Positions 7,487 through 15,419 are shown, counted from the first letter of the stretch. The stretch is DNA of 18,133 nucleotides from DAIOGN01 sp036745245 (GCA_036745245.1 DAIOGN010000067.1:1-18133), one strand, 5' to 3'. A program made the numbers and translations. Notes: generated by a model not told the origin, from the letters alone.

Positions 7487-7555
7487 GAGTTCTGTATGTA
7501 TCCCAGGCTCCCCGCATTTCAGGTTTATTCCGGGGACATCGTTTACACATCATTC
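7487..7555 (+). repeat. Inter-gene element, copy B
   Basis: This is a gapless match to copy A with about 8 differences in 69 bases. Its core reads GGGGACATCGTTTACAC (7532-7548). It lies between the first and second dockerin genes, about 70 bases before the second start codon. Confidence 0.85.
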
Positions 7556-7623
7556 TGGAGAAATGAGGCTATATTCAGCCAAGGGCCACCCTGTCCATAG
7601 CACCTCTATCAGAGACTGAGACC

Positions 7624-8961
7624 ATGAAGAACGACCTGTGTTCCCTCGTGCCCCTCGCCGTCTGCCTCCTCTGGGTTTGCGAATCCGGCCAAGCCGAGAT
7701 TCCGACGTTCGCCCCGAGGGTGGCCCTCAAGGCGGGACCCAATCCCCATGCGGTGATCGCCGCGGATCTGGACGCAGATGGTGATCTCGACCTGGCTGCG
7801 TCCAGTTTTGCACCGGGATTCAACCTGGCTGTATTAAGGAATAATGGAGATGGTACCTTTGAGGATGCTGTGTTGTATGCCAGTGGCGGCGTATCGGCCG
7901 CATCCATCGACGCCGGCGACCTGGATGGTGACCTTGACCTCGATTTAGTCGTAGTGAATTGGGAGAGTATCAGTCTGGCCACCCTCGAGAACAATGGGAA
8001 TGCCACATTCCAGCCGGCCATCGTGCAGCCCATCCTGCCTCCAGGCTACTACCCATTTGATGTAACATGCGCAGACCTAAGCGGAGATGATATACCCGAT
8101 GTGGCTATGGCGAGGTTTGACATGACTGGAAGCCAGGGACGCATCACCATCTTCACAAATCTCGGAGACGGCGCATTGCTTCTGACGGGCGAATATACGG
8201 CGGATACCGCTCCCTGGAGGATCGCATCTGTCGATATCGACGGCGACACCGACCTGGACGCGCTCACAGCCAACACTAACCATACGGTGTCCGTTTTCGA
8301 GAACAACGGTGCAGGCTCGGTCTCCGCAATCACCTCGTATCCTGTGGGTAACGGCCCCAGGGATGCGCTCGGCGCAGACCTGGATGGCGACGGCGATGTT
8401 GATCTTGTTTCGGCAAACCAAGGAGGGCAGTCCGCCTCAGTGCTGATGAAGGGTGGCGATCCGGGGTTTCCGCCGCCGGTCCACTATGCGGCTGGGATCA
8501 TGCCGGAATCTGTGGCAGCCGCTGACCTTGATCTGGATGGAGACATGGATCTGATCATCGGCGACAGTTACGCGTCCGACAGTATTTCTATCCTGGAGAA
8601 TCTTGGTGATGGCACATTTCAGCTGCCCCTGCGAATTCAAGTAGAGGGCTATCTCATATCAGTGGCCGCCGCTACACTGGATGAGGACGTCGACTTCGAC
8701 ATCGTGGTCGCATCCTTGGACGCAGACTCCATCTACATACTGGAGAACCTTCTATGTGAGGCCGCTCGTGGCGACGTCAACTCGAGCGGTACCATTACCT
8801 CATCCGACATCATCTATTTGGTGAACCATGTGTTCAAGGCCGGCCCCGAGCCCGCCTGTAACGGGGCGAGTGGAGACTTGGAGTGCTCGGGTGCGATCAC
8901 GGCTTCCGACATCATTTATCTGGTGAACTACGTGTTCAAGGGCGGCCCGGATCCATGCTAG
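7624..8961 (+). CDS. Secreted FG-GAP/VCBS beta-propeller protein with paired dockerin-like repeats
   Basis: The 445-residue protein has a signal peptide (to about GQA, residue 24). I count seven FG-GAP/VCBS units, recognised by AADLDADGDLDLA, AGDLDGDLDLDLV, CADLSGDDIPDVA, SVDIDGDTDLDAL, GADLDGDGDVDLV, AADLDLDGDMDLI and AATLDEDVDFDIV. Most are followed by a variable strand and an ENLGDGTF-like turn. Seven units fit one closed seven-bladed, calcium-binding propeller. The C-terminus has two dockerin-like repeats from residues 383 and 417, ending PDPC. It is exported. Propellers of this type bind ligands or proteins, and no catalytic residues are evident. Repeat copy B precedes it and copy C follows. 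Confidence 0.93.
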   Translation: MKNDLCSLVPLAVCLLWVCESGQAEIPTFAPRVALKAGPNPHAVIAADLDADGDLDLAASSFAPGFNLAVLRNNGDGTFEDAVLYASGGVSAASIDAGDLDGDLDLDLVVVNWESISLATLENNGNATFQPAIVQPILPPGYYPFDVTCADLSGDDIPDVAMARFDMTGSQGRITIFTNLGDGALLLTGEYTADTAPWRIASVDIDGDTDLDALTANTNHTVSVFENNGAGSVSAITSYPVGNGPRDALGADLDGDGDVDLVSANQGGQSASVLMKGGDPGFPPPVHYAAGIMPESVAAADLDLDGDMDLIIGDSYASDSISILENLGDGTFQLPLRIQVEGYLISVAAATLDEDVDFDIVVASLDADSIYILENLLCEAARGDVNSSGTITSSDIIYLVNHVFKAGPEPACNGASGDLECSGAITASDIIYLVNYVFKGGPDPC

Positions 8962-8977
8962 AGTGCTGCTCTAGTTA

Positions 8978-8994
8978 GGGGACATCGTCTACAC
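8978..8994 (+). repeat. Inter-gene element core, copy C
   Basis: GGGGACATCGTCTACAC differs from the copy B core by one base. Only the core is shared; the 5' half seen in copies A and B is absent, because the preceding gene ends at 8961. It is about 120 bases upstream of the third dockerin gene. Confidence 0.75.
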
Positions 8995-9114
8995 GTTTGG
9001 CCGATGCCCGACGACTGGTTGAGCTTGTTCTCAACTGGACTCGCCACTTGATCGTCGGCCGCGATGAGGTACATTGCCCTCGTCTTCCCAATGTCCCCGC
9101 GGAGGGCTTTCATC

Positions 9115-10416
9115 ATGAAGCAACTGGCCACAGGTTGGCTGATCGTCACGGCCACATGGGCGCATGCCGCCACGCTCTCGGTGCCGGACGCGTACCCAAC
9201 GATTCAATCTGCCATCGACGCGGCGGCGAACTCCGACACGGTGGCCGTATCGCCAGGCTTATACAAAGAGCACATCAACTATGCAGGTAAGGCCATTGTG
9301 GTGCTCGGGCTGGCGGGACGCGATTCAACCGTAATCGAAGGTCACCTCTTTCAGGTGGCCGTGGTGCGCTTCATCTCGGGTGAAGGTTCGGGTGCCATTC
9401 TCGACGGCTTCACCGTGCGCAATGCCAGAGACGCCGCCGGGATCGACTGCCTCAACTCAGGGCCGATCATCCAGAATTGCGACATCAGCCGGAACGAAGA
9501 GGAAGGTCGCGGGGGTCACGGCGTGTACAGCCGTGGATCGTCCATGCCCACGATCCGCTACAGTCGACTTCACGATAATGCCGCTCAAAAGGGTGGTGCC
9601 GTTCGTGCCATCCAGACGGGCGGAGCGGTCATCCACCACAGCGAAATCTTCTGCAATTGGGGCCGGAGTGGCAGCGCGGTAGCCGTGGATGTGGGGACGC
9701 TGCTCAATATGCATCACAATCTGGTGCATGGGAATCAGTTTGCCGCAAGCGTGGTCGAGAGCAGAAGTCAGTACACCTACATCCGCAACAACGCCTTCGT
9801 GGGGAACGGAGGCGGCCTGGTTGTGAGCTCCTCAGGTGCGGACGTGCGCAATAACATTTTTGTCGGTCAGCGCGGCAAAGCCCTCTCGGTACCCATCGGC
9901 ACGGTCGGATACAATCTCTTCTGGGACAATGATTCGAATGGCACAGCGGGCATAGGCGATGTGGTAGCTGATCCCATGTTCAACGATCCGGCGGTCGGCG
10001 ACTTTTCACTACAGCCGGGCTCGCCAGGCATCGATGCCGGTGATCCCGGTCCATCGTACAATGATTCTGACGGCACCCGTGGCGACATCGGGCCCGGTCC
10101 CGTGTGGGGCTTCCCCCACGTGCCCTACTGGCGGGACTGTCCCATTGTGCTCTCCGGTGACTTCAACGGAAGTGGCGCTATCACATCGGCCGATCTCATT
10201 GGTTGTATCAACTACATCTTTAGAAGCGGCCCTCCGCCTCTGCCCTGTCCGGCAAACGGCGATGTGACGTGCACGGGCACGGTGACGGCCTCCGATGTGA
10301 TCCACTACCTGAACTATCTGTTTCTGGGAAACGGCGCGGTGGCTTTCAAGGGTGGCGGGGATCCACCCTGCCTGAATTGCAGAGTGATTTACTACGGACT
10401 CTTTACCTGTCCGTAG
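9115..10416 (+). CDS. Secreted right-handed beta-helix protein with paired dockerin-like repeats
   Basis: The 433-residue protein starts at ATG 9115, preceded by GGAGG at 9 bases; an upstream in-frame ATG at 9064 would bury the signal peptide. The signal peptide ends near AHA (residue 18). The mature start, YPTIQSAIDAAANSDTVAVS, is the classic opening of DUF1565/NosD-type parallel beta-helix proteins. Helical turns follow (IIQNCDISRN, IRYSRLHDN, MHHNLVHGN, IRNNAFVGN, VRNNIFVGQ), then LQPGSPGIDAGDPG. The last section has two dockerin-like repeats (348 and 382 on) and a tail ending GLFTCP. The fold is shared with polysaccharide lyases, but no catalytic site is obvious, so adhesion or glycan binding is equally possible. 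It converges on the methyltransferase with an 11-base gap. Confidence 0.9.
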   Translation: MKQLATGWLIVTATWAHAATLSVPDAYPTIQSAIDAAANSDTVAVSPGLYKEHINYAGKAIVVLGLAGRDSTVIEGHLFQVAVVRFISGEGSGAILDGFTVRNARDAAGIDCLNSGPIIQNCDISRNEEEGRGGHGVYSRGSSMPTIRYSRLHDNAAQKGGAVRAIQTGGAVIHHSEIFCNWGRSGSAVAVDVGTLLNMHHNLVHGNQFAASVVESRSQYTYIRNNAFVGNGGGLVVSSSGADVRNNIFVGQRGKALSVPIGTVGYNLFWDNDSNGTAGIGDVVADPMFNDPAVGDFSLQPGSPGIDAGDPGPSYNDSDGTRGDIGPGPVWGFPHVPYWRDCPIVLSGDFNGSGAITSADLIGCINYIFRSGPPPLPCPANGDVTCTGTVTASDVIHYLNYLFLGNGAVAFKGGGDPPCLNCRVIYYGLFTCP

Positions 10417-10427
10417 TCAGGGCGCAA

Positions 10428-11238
10428 TCAAGTCACCCGCCCACGGACGAGCATGTGCCTGTCGCTTATGCGCTCCACGGTCGCGGGGATGCCTGCGGCA
10501 GCCACCTGAGCTTTCACTTCGTCCAGCGTGAATGCGGCGCACAGGGAGTTGAAGAAGTCCTCCTGCACCATGGGGTCCGCCTGCCCTGTGACTTCCTGCA
10601 CCAGCTGCTTCACTTCACCCAGGGTGTCGGGACGGAAGAGATCCATCACGAAGACTACGCCGCCGGACTTCGCAAGTCGCTTGGCTTCCGCCCACAGGAC
10701 GCCGGGATCGGGCAGGTGATGTAACAGGTCCTTCGACAGCACTGCGTCGAATGAGGAATCAGGCAGAGGCAGATTGGGCAGGCGCGCACACAGCATGGTG
10801 ATGCGCCGATCCAGGCCTTCCGCCTGCACCGCGCGTTCCGCGAGGCGCACCATGGGCTCCGAGCCGTCCACACCGGTGATGGCGAGTTTCGGGTTGGCTC
10901 TGGCCAGCCGGATCATGACGTCGGCGGGGCCTGTGCCGAAGTCCACTGCGGTGCCCGCAAGCGCGGGAAAGTCCGACACGAGCTGNNNNNNNNNNCGCAA
11001 CGGCGTCGGCTATGGGCGCTGGACCCACATCGACGGGTTCAGCGAGGCGCTTGAAATCGACTGCGCCGACGAGCTCAGCGAGTCGGCGAGAGATTCCCTC
11101 CGTCGTGTCCGTGCCGCCGCGGAGCGCATGAGCAAGCTGATTGACGAACTGCTGATTCGACTTCGCGAAGTCGGCCTTGGCGTACGCGCCGGCGCGCTGG
11201 GCGTCGTCCATCAGTTCGGGTTCGAGAATGCGCTCCAT
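10428..11238 (-). CDS. Class I SAM-dependent methyltransferase, interrupted by a scaffold gap and a foreign segment
   Basis: The C-terminal part (10428-10985) has the SAM-binding motif AVDFGTGPADV, the acidic VDGSEPM loop, and a later DLLHHLPDP motif. The N-terminal part (11140-11238) reads MERILEPELMDDAQRAGAYA onward to NQQFVNQL. Between them lie 10 Ns and 144 nt that do not fit this family. Removing 10986-11139, where both edges share AGCTG, restores one continuous frame of 218 residues reading NQQFVN-QL-VSDFPALAG, normal for this methyltransferase type. A strong GGAGGG site lies just before the ATG, and its bases directly follow the MFS stop. The methylated substrate is unknown. Confidence 0.85.
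10986..10995. other. Assembly gap (10 N)
   Basis: Ten unresolved bases mark a scaffold join of unknown true length. Reading frames on both sides suggest the real gap may be zero or even an overlap. Confidence 0.97.
10996..11154 (+). other. Histidine-kinase (HisKA) coding fragment at a contig end, probably chimeric
   Basis: The + strand reads HIDGFSEALEIDCADELSES then ARDSLRRVRAAAERMSKLID and ELL. This closely resembles the dimerisation helices just after the phospho-accepting His of two-component sensor kinases (family pattern: IDGFS-ALLEDY-D-L-E-GRDYLRRVRAAAQRM--LIDDLL). It starts directly at the N gap and its similarity stops at about 11154, where the methyltransferase sequence resumes on the opposite strand. 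The kinase remainder is nowhere in the window. The best reading is a chimeric contig tip, not a gene of this locus. Confidence 0.75.
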
Positions 11239-11247
11239 GGACCCTCC

Positions 11248-12486
11248 TCAGGATCGCTTCGGGGCCGGGACGGTACGCCCCAGGTCCCTGCCGAAGACCG
11301 CAAAGTATAGTGTACCCGCCAGCCCGAACGCGGATGCCACCGCGAAATTCAAGGTCGGCGAGGCCACGCTGGCATACCAGGCTGCAAACGCGGTGCCGAT
11401 TCCCAGGCTGGCTGTGCATTGCTGGAGCACGCTGGCGTCCCACAAAAGAGCTCCGCCGAATGCGGCTACAGAAACCACCAGGTCGCGCATAAGATAGTAC
11501 AAGCCGAAGGCTGCCGCCTTGCGATCCTCCGGCGCGAGGTCCATGATGAGTGCTTTGCGAGTGGGTTCGCCGAATTCCTTCAGGCCGCGGATCACGAAGG
11601 CCAGGGCCATGGCCCAGAACGACTGCGAGAACAGAAGCACCAGTGGAAACAACGTGAAGAATAGAAACGTCGTGACCACGTAAGGCTTCTTGGTGCCGCG
11701 ATCGGCGAGGTACGCCACGGGAATGTACACCAGTACGGAGGTGGCCATCTCAATCGTGGTGAGCAGTCCGAACTCGAAGGCAGAGATGCCCTTCATGCTC
11801 ACGCACCAGATCACCACGAACGCGTAAGGAATCTGCTCGCAAAAGCGCACCAGCATGTCGGCCACGAGGAGCCGGCGCAGCGGGTGCGGCAGGAGCGATC
11901 CAGCGGATGCACGCGCGGACGTGGTGTGCGAAGCTCGCGGCGGATCGGGCGGAAGCAACCGTTCCTGAATCACCAGCGACAGGAGTGCCGTCACGAGCGC
12001 CAGCACGAACGCCAGCCGGATGCCCGTCACTTCGCCGAACACACCGATCAGGATGCCACCGATGACCGGTCCCAGCGCCATGGGAATGCGTTTTACCATG
12101 GAGTGCATGGAGACGCCCATCGTGCGCTTGTGCGCCGGCAGCGTCCGGGACACCAGATCCATGATGGCCGGAAGTGAAATCGCCGTCCACGAGATGAAGA
12201 ACACAGCGCCGATCAGCACCGCCTGCCACGTGGGAAAGGCGATGACGATAACGTAGCCGAGCATGGAGACGACATTGAACCACCGCAACGCCCGCCTCGG
12301 TCCCCACCGGTCGGAGAGAGTGCCGCCCTGATACGAGTAGAGCGCGCTTAAGAAGTTGTCCATGCCGTTGAGCAGCCCCACGGCCAGAGTGCCTCCCCCG
12401 AGGGCCAGGAGGTAGAGGGGCAGGAACCGCTCGGCCAGTTTCTCGCCCAGGCCCACGAGAATCGCCATGGACAGAAGCCCGACCAT
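11248..12486 (-). CDS. Major facilitator superfamily transporter
   Basis: From the ATG at 12486-12484 this is a 412-residue, roughly 12-helix MFS protein. It has the loop 2-3 signature GGTLSDRWGPRRALRW and a matching ADRGTKKPYV in the second half, with a polar central loop (LLPPDPPRASHTTSARASAG) between the two six-helix bundles. Substrate unknown; it is inner-membrane. The frame stays open upstream and the stretch LPYAQRVIELLALRRS looks like a plausible cytoplasmic N-terminus. Translation may therefore begin earlier, for example at a CTG near 12540 with GAGGG upstream. The methyltransferase follows within 9 bases, so the two are one operon and may act together. Confidence 0.88.
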   Translation of the reverse strand: MVGLLSMAILVGLGEKLAERFLPLYLLALGGGTLAVGLLNGMDNFLSALYSYQGGTLSDRWGPRRALRWFNVVSMLGYVIVIAFPTWQAVLIGAVFFISWTAISLPAIMDLVSRTLPAHKRTMGVSMHSMVKRIPMALGPVIGGILIGVFGEVTGIRLAFVLALVTALLSLVIQERLLPPDPPRASHTTSARASAGSLLPHPLRRLLVADMLVRFCEQIPYAFVVIWCVSMKGISAFEFGLLTTIEMATSVLVYIPVAYLADRGTKKPYVVTTFLFFTLFPLVLLFSQSFWAMALAFVIRGLKEFGEPTRKALIMDLAPEDRKAAAFGLYYLMRDLVVSVAAFGGALLWDASVLQQCTASLGIGTAFAAWYASVASPTLNFAVASAFGLAGTLYFAVFGRDLGRTVPAPKRS

Positions 12487-12659
12487 GCTTCTGCGGAGGG
12501 CCAGAAGTTCAATAACCCGTTGGGCGTAGGGGAGGCGCAGGTGTAGGACCCTCAGGATACCTGGAGACCAGCTTCTCGAGTGGGGAGCCTCATGACAGAG
12601 AGTAGGGTGACCCCTTCGGAGGCCGCAAGGCAGGTTTCGCGAAGGGGGGCCGGGAATCG

Positions 12660-12688
12660 TTGACGGACACGCCGGCCCGGAGTACATT
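12660..12688 (+). promoter_or_regulatory. Sigma70-like promoter of the fourth dockerin gene
   Basis: TTGACG (12660-12665), a 17-base spacer and TACATT (12683-12688) form a good sigma70-type promoter about 90 bases before the ATG at 12779. The region 12487-12778 between the divergent MFS and dockerin genes shows nothing else I can assign. Confidence 0.55.
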
Positions 12689-12778
12689 GAGAGCGACCAG
12701 ACTGCAGATCCCACCGTCCTCTAGCGGATCTACATCTACAAGGTGCTTTTAGTTTTTCGAATAGTAAGGACGGTTTCA

Positions 12779-13657
12779 ATGACATCCGATCAACTGAAGA
12801 GTATGACTCTGCGCTCCGCCGTGTGCACCGGCATGGCCGCCGTGTGTGTGAGCCTCCTGTGCGCCGCCCCCGTGGCCGCCGGACCGGGCGACAGCATCGT
12901 GACCGTGCAATTCGTCGACACGGTGGCCTCACCGTACAGCGAGTTCGTGACGATGGCGGTGTACATCACGTCCACTGACATTCCACTGGCCGCCATCAAT
13001 CTCCGCCTGTCCGTGAATCGCCCGGACCTGGTGGAAATCCCTGACTCGGCTGTGTTGTTTCCCTCGTTGAATTTCACTGGCTCGGCGATCTCCGGCTGGG
13101 ATTTCAAGGATGAGACCAAACTGTCGGACATCGTTCTCAACATTGCCGGGATCAACAATCTGCCGGGTGGACCCACGCCGCCGCCTTTGGCGCCGAGCCT
13201 GGTTCCTTACCGCGTCTGTTCGTTTACCATGCGCAGGATCGCACCCACCTCCGTGATGGATACGCTCCAGGACCGGTCGGTGACGGTGTTTGCCCAGACG
13301 GTGTTCAGCAGTTTTTCCGACCCCATCGGGAACCTCATCGGCCTGCGCGACACGGTATACTGCGCGAATCCACCGGCGTGCACCGACTCCACCGACGACA
13401 CCTATGACGCCAACGAGTACGTGAGCGGCACACTCACCTTCGCGCCAGGTTGCGCGGCTCGGGGTGACGTGAACTCAACGGGCACGATCAATTCCGCTGA
13501 CATCATCTTTCTGGTGAACCACGTTTTCAAGGGCGGGCCGCAGCCCGCGTGCGCAGGAGTCTCCGGAGACGTGAATTGCACGGGCACCCTCAATTCGGCG
13601 GACATCATCTATCTGGTGAACTACGTGTTCAAAGGCGGCGTGCCACCCTGCGGCTGA
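12779..13657 (+). CDS. Secreted protein: cohesin-like N-terminal domain plus paired dockerin-like repeats
   Basis: The 292-residue protein starts at ATG 12779 (AAGGA about 10 bases upstream). The signal peptide ends near VAA (residue 34). The mature N-terminal domain (35 to about 215) has alternating strands such as VTMAVYITSTDIPLAAINLR, SAISGWDFKDE and LSDIVLNIAGINNLPGG. That pattern resembles cohesin-type jelly-roll domains, but this is a resemblance by eye, not a confirmed family. Two dockerin-like repeats (229 and 263 on), GDVNSTGTINSADIIFLVNH and GDVNCTGTLNSADIIYLVNY, end the protein with VPPCG. It has its own promoter, and a 7-bp-stem inverted repeat lies after the stop. Confidence 0.88.
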   Translation: MTSDQLKSMTLRSAVCTGMAAVCVSLLCAAPVAAGPGDSIVTVQFVDTVASPYSEFVTMAVYITSTDIPLAAINLRLSVNRPDLVEIPDSAVLFPSLNFTGSAISGWDFKDETKLSDIVLNIAGINNLPGGPTPPPLAPSLVPYRVCSFTMRRIAPTSVMDTLQDRSVTVFAQTVFSSFSDPIGNLIGLRDTVYCANPPACTDSTDDTYDANEYVSGTLTFAPGCAARGDVNSTGTINSADIIFLVNHVFKGGPQPACAGVSGDVNCTGTLNSADIIYLVNYVFKGGVPPCG

Positions 13658-13684
13658 AGGGCGAGCAGAGTGCCGGGCGTTCTC

Positions 13685-13707
13685 CGTCCGCGCTGATTGT
13701 GCGGACG
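13685..13707 (+). terminator. Weak inverted repeat downstream of the fourth dockerin gene
   Basis: CGTCCGC (13685-13691) and GCGGACG (13701-13707) form a 7-bp stem with a 9-base loop, 28 bases after the stop codon. No T-run follows, so intrinsic termination is uncertain. Confidence 0.3.
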
Positions 13708-13835
13708 ACTTGCTGAAACAGGTTCGGGGTCGCGGGGCTGGCGCGAGGCCTGCGATACCTTGACCGCGCAAAGTATTCGGCCCGAGTAACGCAGTTTCTA
13801 CTCCACGATCACCGCTCGCCGTGTTAGTTTCCGCC

Positions 13836-15245
13836 ATGGCTCCTGCTGACGATTATCGCCGCGCGCTGGATCGCGCGCATGCTCACGCCCTCGCGTACCT
13901 CGACCTCCTCGACACAGCGCCGGTGAGTGCCACGGCCTCGGCCGAACTCCTGCGTTCCCGGCTGCGCAAGCCGCTGCCTCATACGGGCGAGCCGCCTGAA
14001 CAGATCGTCGACGAACTGGTGGCCGGAGTGAGCGGCGGATTGCTGGGAACCACCATGGGCCGGTTCTTTGCCTGGGTGATCGGAGGTTCGCTTCCCTCCA
14101 CCGTGGCCGCGGAATGGATGGTGTCCACGTGGGACCAGAACGCAGGCATGTTCGCCGTGGCGCCGGCCATGGCGATCACGGAGGAAGTGGTGGGCGAGTG
14201 GCTCCTTGACCTGCTCGGCCTGCCACGTCACTCGAGCTTCGCGTTGGTCACGGGCTGCCAGATGGCAAACACCACGTGCCTGGCGGCGGCGCGACATCAC
14301 GTGCTGGCGCGTCAGGGCTGGGATGTGCAGAAGCGCGGACTCACGGGTGCGCCGCGAGTTCACATGCTGACCAATCCGGAATTGCACAGCACGATGGATC
14401 GCTCGCTGCGCCTTTTGGGCCTGGGCACCGACTGCAAGGTGATGCTGGAGGTCGACGCGCAGACCCGCGTGCGCCGTGAGTCGCTGGCACGGGAGCTGGA
14501 AGCACGTCGCGGAGAGCCCATGATCGTTCATCTGCTCGCAGGCGAGATCAATACGGGGGCCTTTGACCTTTTCGAGCAACTCATCCCCCTGGCGCACGAG
14601 CACGGAGCCTGGGTGCATGTGGACGGCGCGTTCGGCCTGTGGGCTCAGTCGGCGCCGTCCTTGCGACACCTCAGCCGGGGTGTCGAGAAAGCGGACTCGT
14701 GGGCCACCGACGCACACAAGTGGCTGAATGTGCCGTACGATTCCGGCCTGGCGTTTGTCGCACATCCCGACTCGCACCGGGCTTCCATGACGCAAACGGC
14801 AAGTTACCTGGTGCACTCGAGTGACGTTCGCGACCAGCTGGATTACGTGCCCGAATTCTCCCGCCGGGCACGCGGACCCGCCATCTATGCGGCCCTCCGT
14901 GAGCTGGGTCGGGACGGCGTGGTGGACCTGGTGGAACGCTGCTGTCGCCATGCGCGGGAGCTGGTGGTGCAGATCGGCCAGTTGCCCGGGGCGGAGGCGG
15001 TGTTCGTGCCCACACTCAATCAGGGATTGGTGCGGTTCGTCGAGACCCGGGCCGGCGCCGTCGAAGCAGACCACGCGCGGCGCACTAACCTGGTGATTGA
15101 CCGCATCGTGGCCGACGGCGAGGTGTTCTTCCGCGGCGTCGACTGGCATGGGAAGCGCTGCATGCGCGTGAGCGTCTCCAACTGGCGCACCAACGAGAGC
15201 GACGTGGCGCGCGCCGTTGCGGCGGTGAAGCGCGCGCTGAGCTGA
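13836..15245 (+). CDS. Group II PLP-dependent decarboxylase family protein (aromatic amino acid/glutamate decarboxylase-like)
   Basis: The 469-residue protein has the group II decarboxylase fold pattern: TTMGRFFAWVIGGSLPSTVA, VTGCQMANTTCLAAARHH, His184 in ELHSTMDRSLRLLGLG (ring-stacking residue), Asp263 in HVDGAFGLWA (pyridine nitrogen contact) and Lys295 in DAHKWLNVPYDSG (Schiff base). All PLP-binding residues are present. Members remove the carboxyl group of an amino acid. The substrate is not certain, and some relatives are not decarboxylases. I start at ATG 13836; GTG 13821 would add five residues. A long antisense frame over this gene is a GC-rich shadow. Confidence 0.92.
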   Translation: MAPADDYRRALDRAHAHALAYLDLLDTAPVSATASAELLRSRLRKPLPHTGEPPEQIVDELVAGVSGGLLGTTMGRFFAWVIGGSLPSTVAAEWMVSTWDQNAGMFAVAPAMAITEEVVGEWLLDLLGLPRHSSFALVTGCQMANTTCLAAARHHVLARQGWDVQKRGLTGAPRVHMLTNPELHSTMDRSLRLLGLGTDCKVMLEVDAQTRVRRESLARELEARRGEPMIVHLLAGEINTGAFDLFEQLIPLAHEHGAWVHVDGAFGLWAQSAPSLRHLSRGVEKADSWATDAHKWLNVPYDSGLAFVAHPDSHRASMTQTASYLVHSSDVRDQLDYVPEFSRRARGPAIYAALRELGRDGVVDLVERCCRHARELVVQIGQLPGAEAVFVPTLNQGLVRFVETRAGAVEADHARRTNLVIDRIVADGEVFFRGVDWHGKRCMRVSVSNWRTNESDVARAVAAVKRALS

Positions 15246-15282
15246 TCCACGCGCCCGCGGGCGGCATCGCGGGCCGCGCCAG

Positions 15283-15379
15283 AGCGCGATCATTTGCTCT
15301 TGTCTTGAGGAGACCGGGCAGGCCGCACTTCGGAGCGCGATTGTTCGCCCTTGCTTTGAGGGGACCGGGCGGGCCGCAC
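15283..15379 (+). repeat. Tandem repeat, two 46-base copies with 51-base period
   Basis: Copy 1 (15283-15328) and copy 2 (15334-15379) both run from AGCGCGAT to GGCCGCAC, with conserved TTGAGG and GACCGGGC in the middle and several substitutions. A fragment resembling the end of the unit (GGGCCGCGCC) precedes copy 1. The array lies just after the decarboxylase gene and codes for nothing recognisable. Confidence 0.8.
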
Positions 15380-15419
15380 CAGGGGGACAGCACCAGGCGC
15401 CCTGCAGCCTTTCTCCCTC

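Noticed and set aside
6311..8994. Complete insertion sequence bounded by copies A and B or B and C
   Set aside because: The enclosed genes are dockerin proteins, not transposases, and the copies are in direct orientation.
10759..11238. Independent minus-strand gene running through the N gap
   Set aside because: Past the gap it reads the methyltransferase in a wrong frame; only its first 33 codons are genuine methyltransferase.
6533..13657. A cellulosome
   Set aside because: No glycoside hydrolase catalytic domain, scaffoldin with multiple cohesins, or cellulose-binding module could be identified; only a tentative single cohesin-like domain.
13824..15293. 489-codon antisense frame over the decarboxylase
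   Set aside because: Its product is Arg/His/Gln-rich with no recognisable domain, whereas the + strand carries all PLP-binding motifs; it is a GC-rich shadow.
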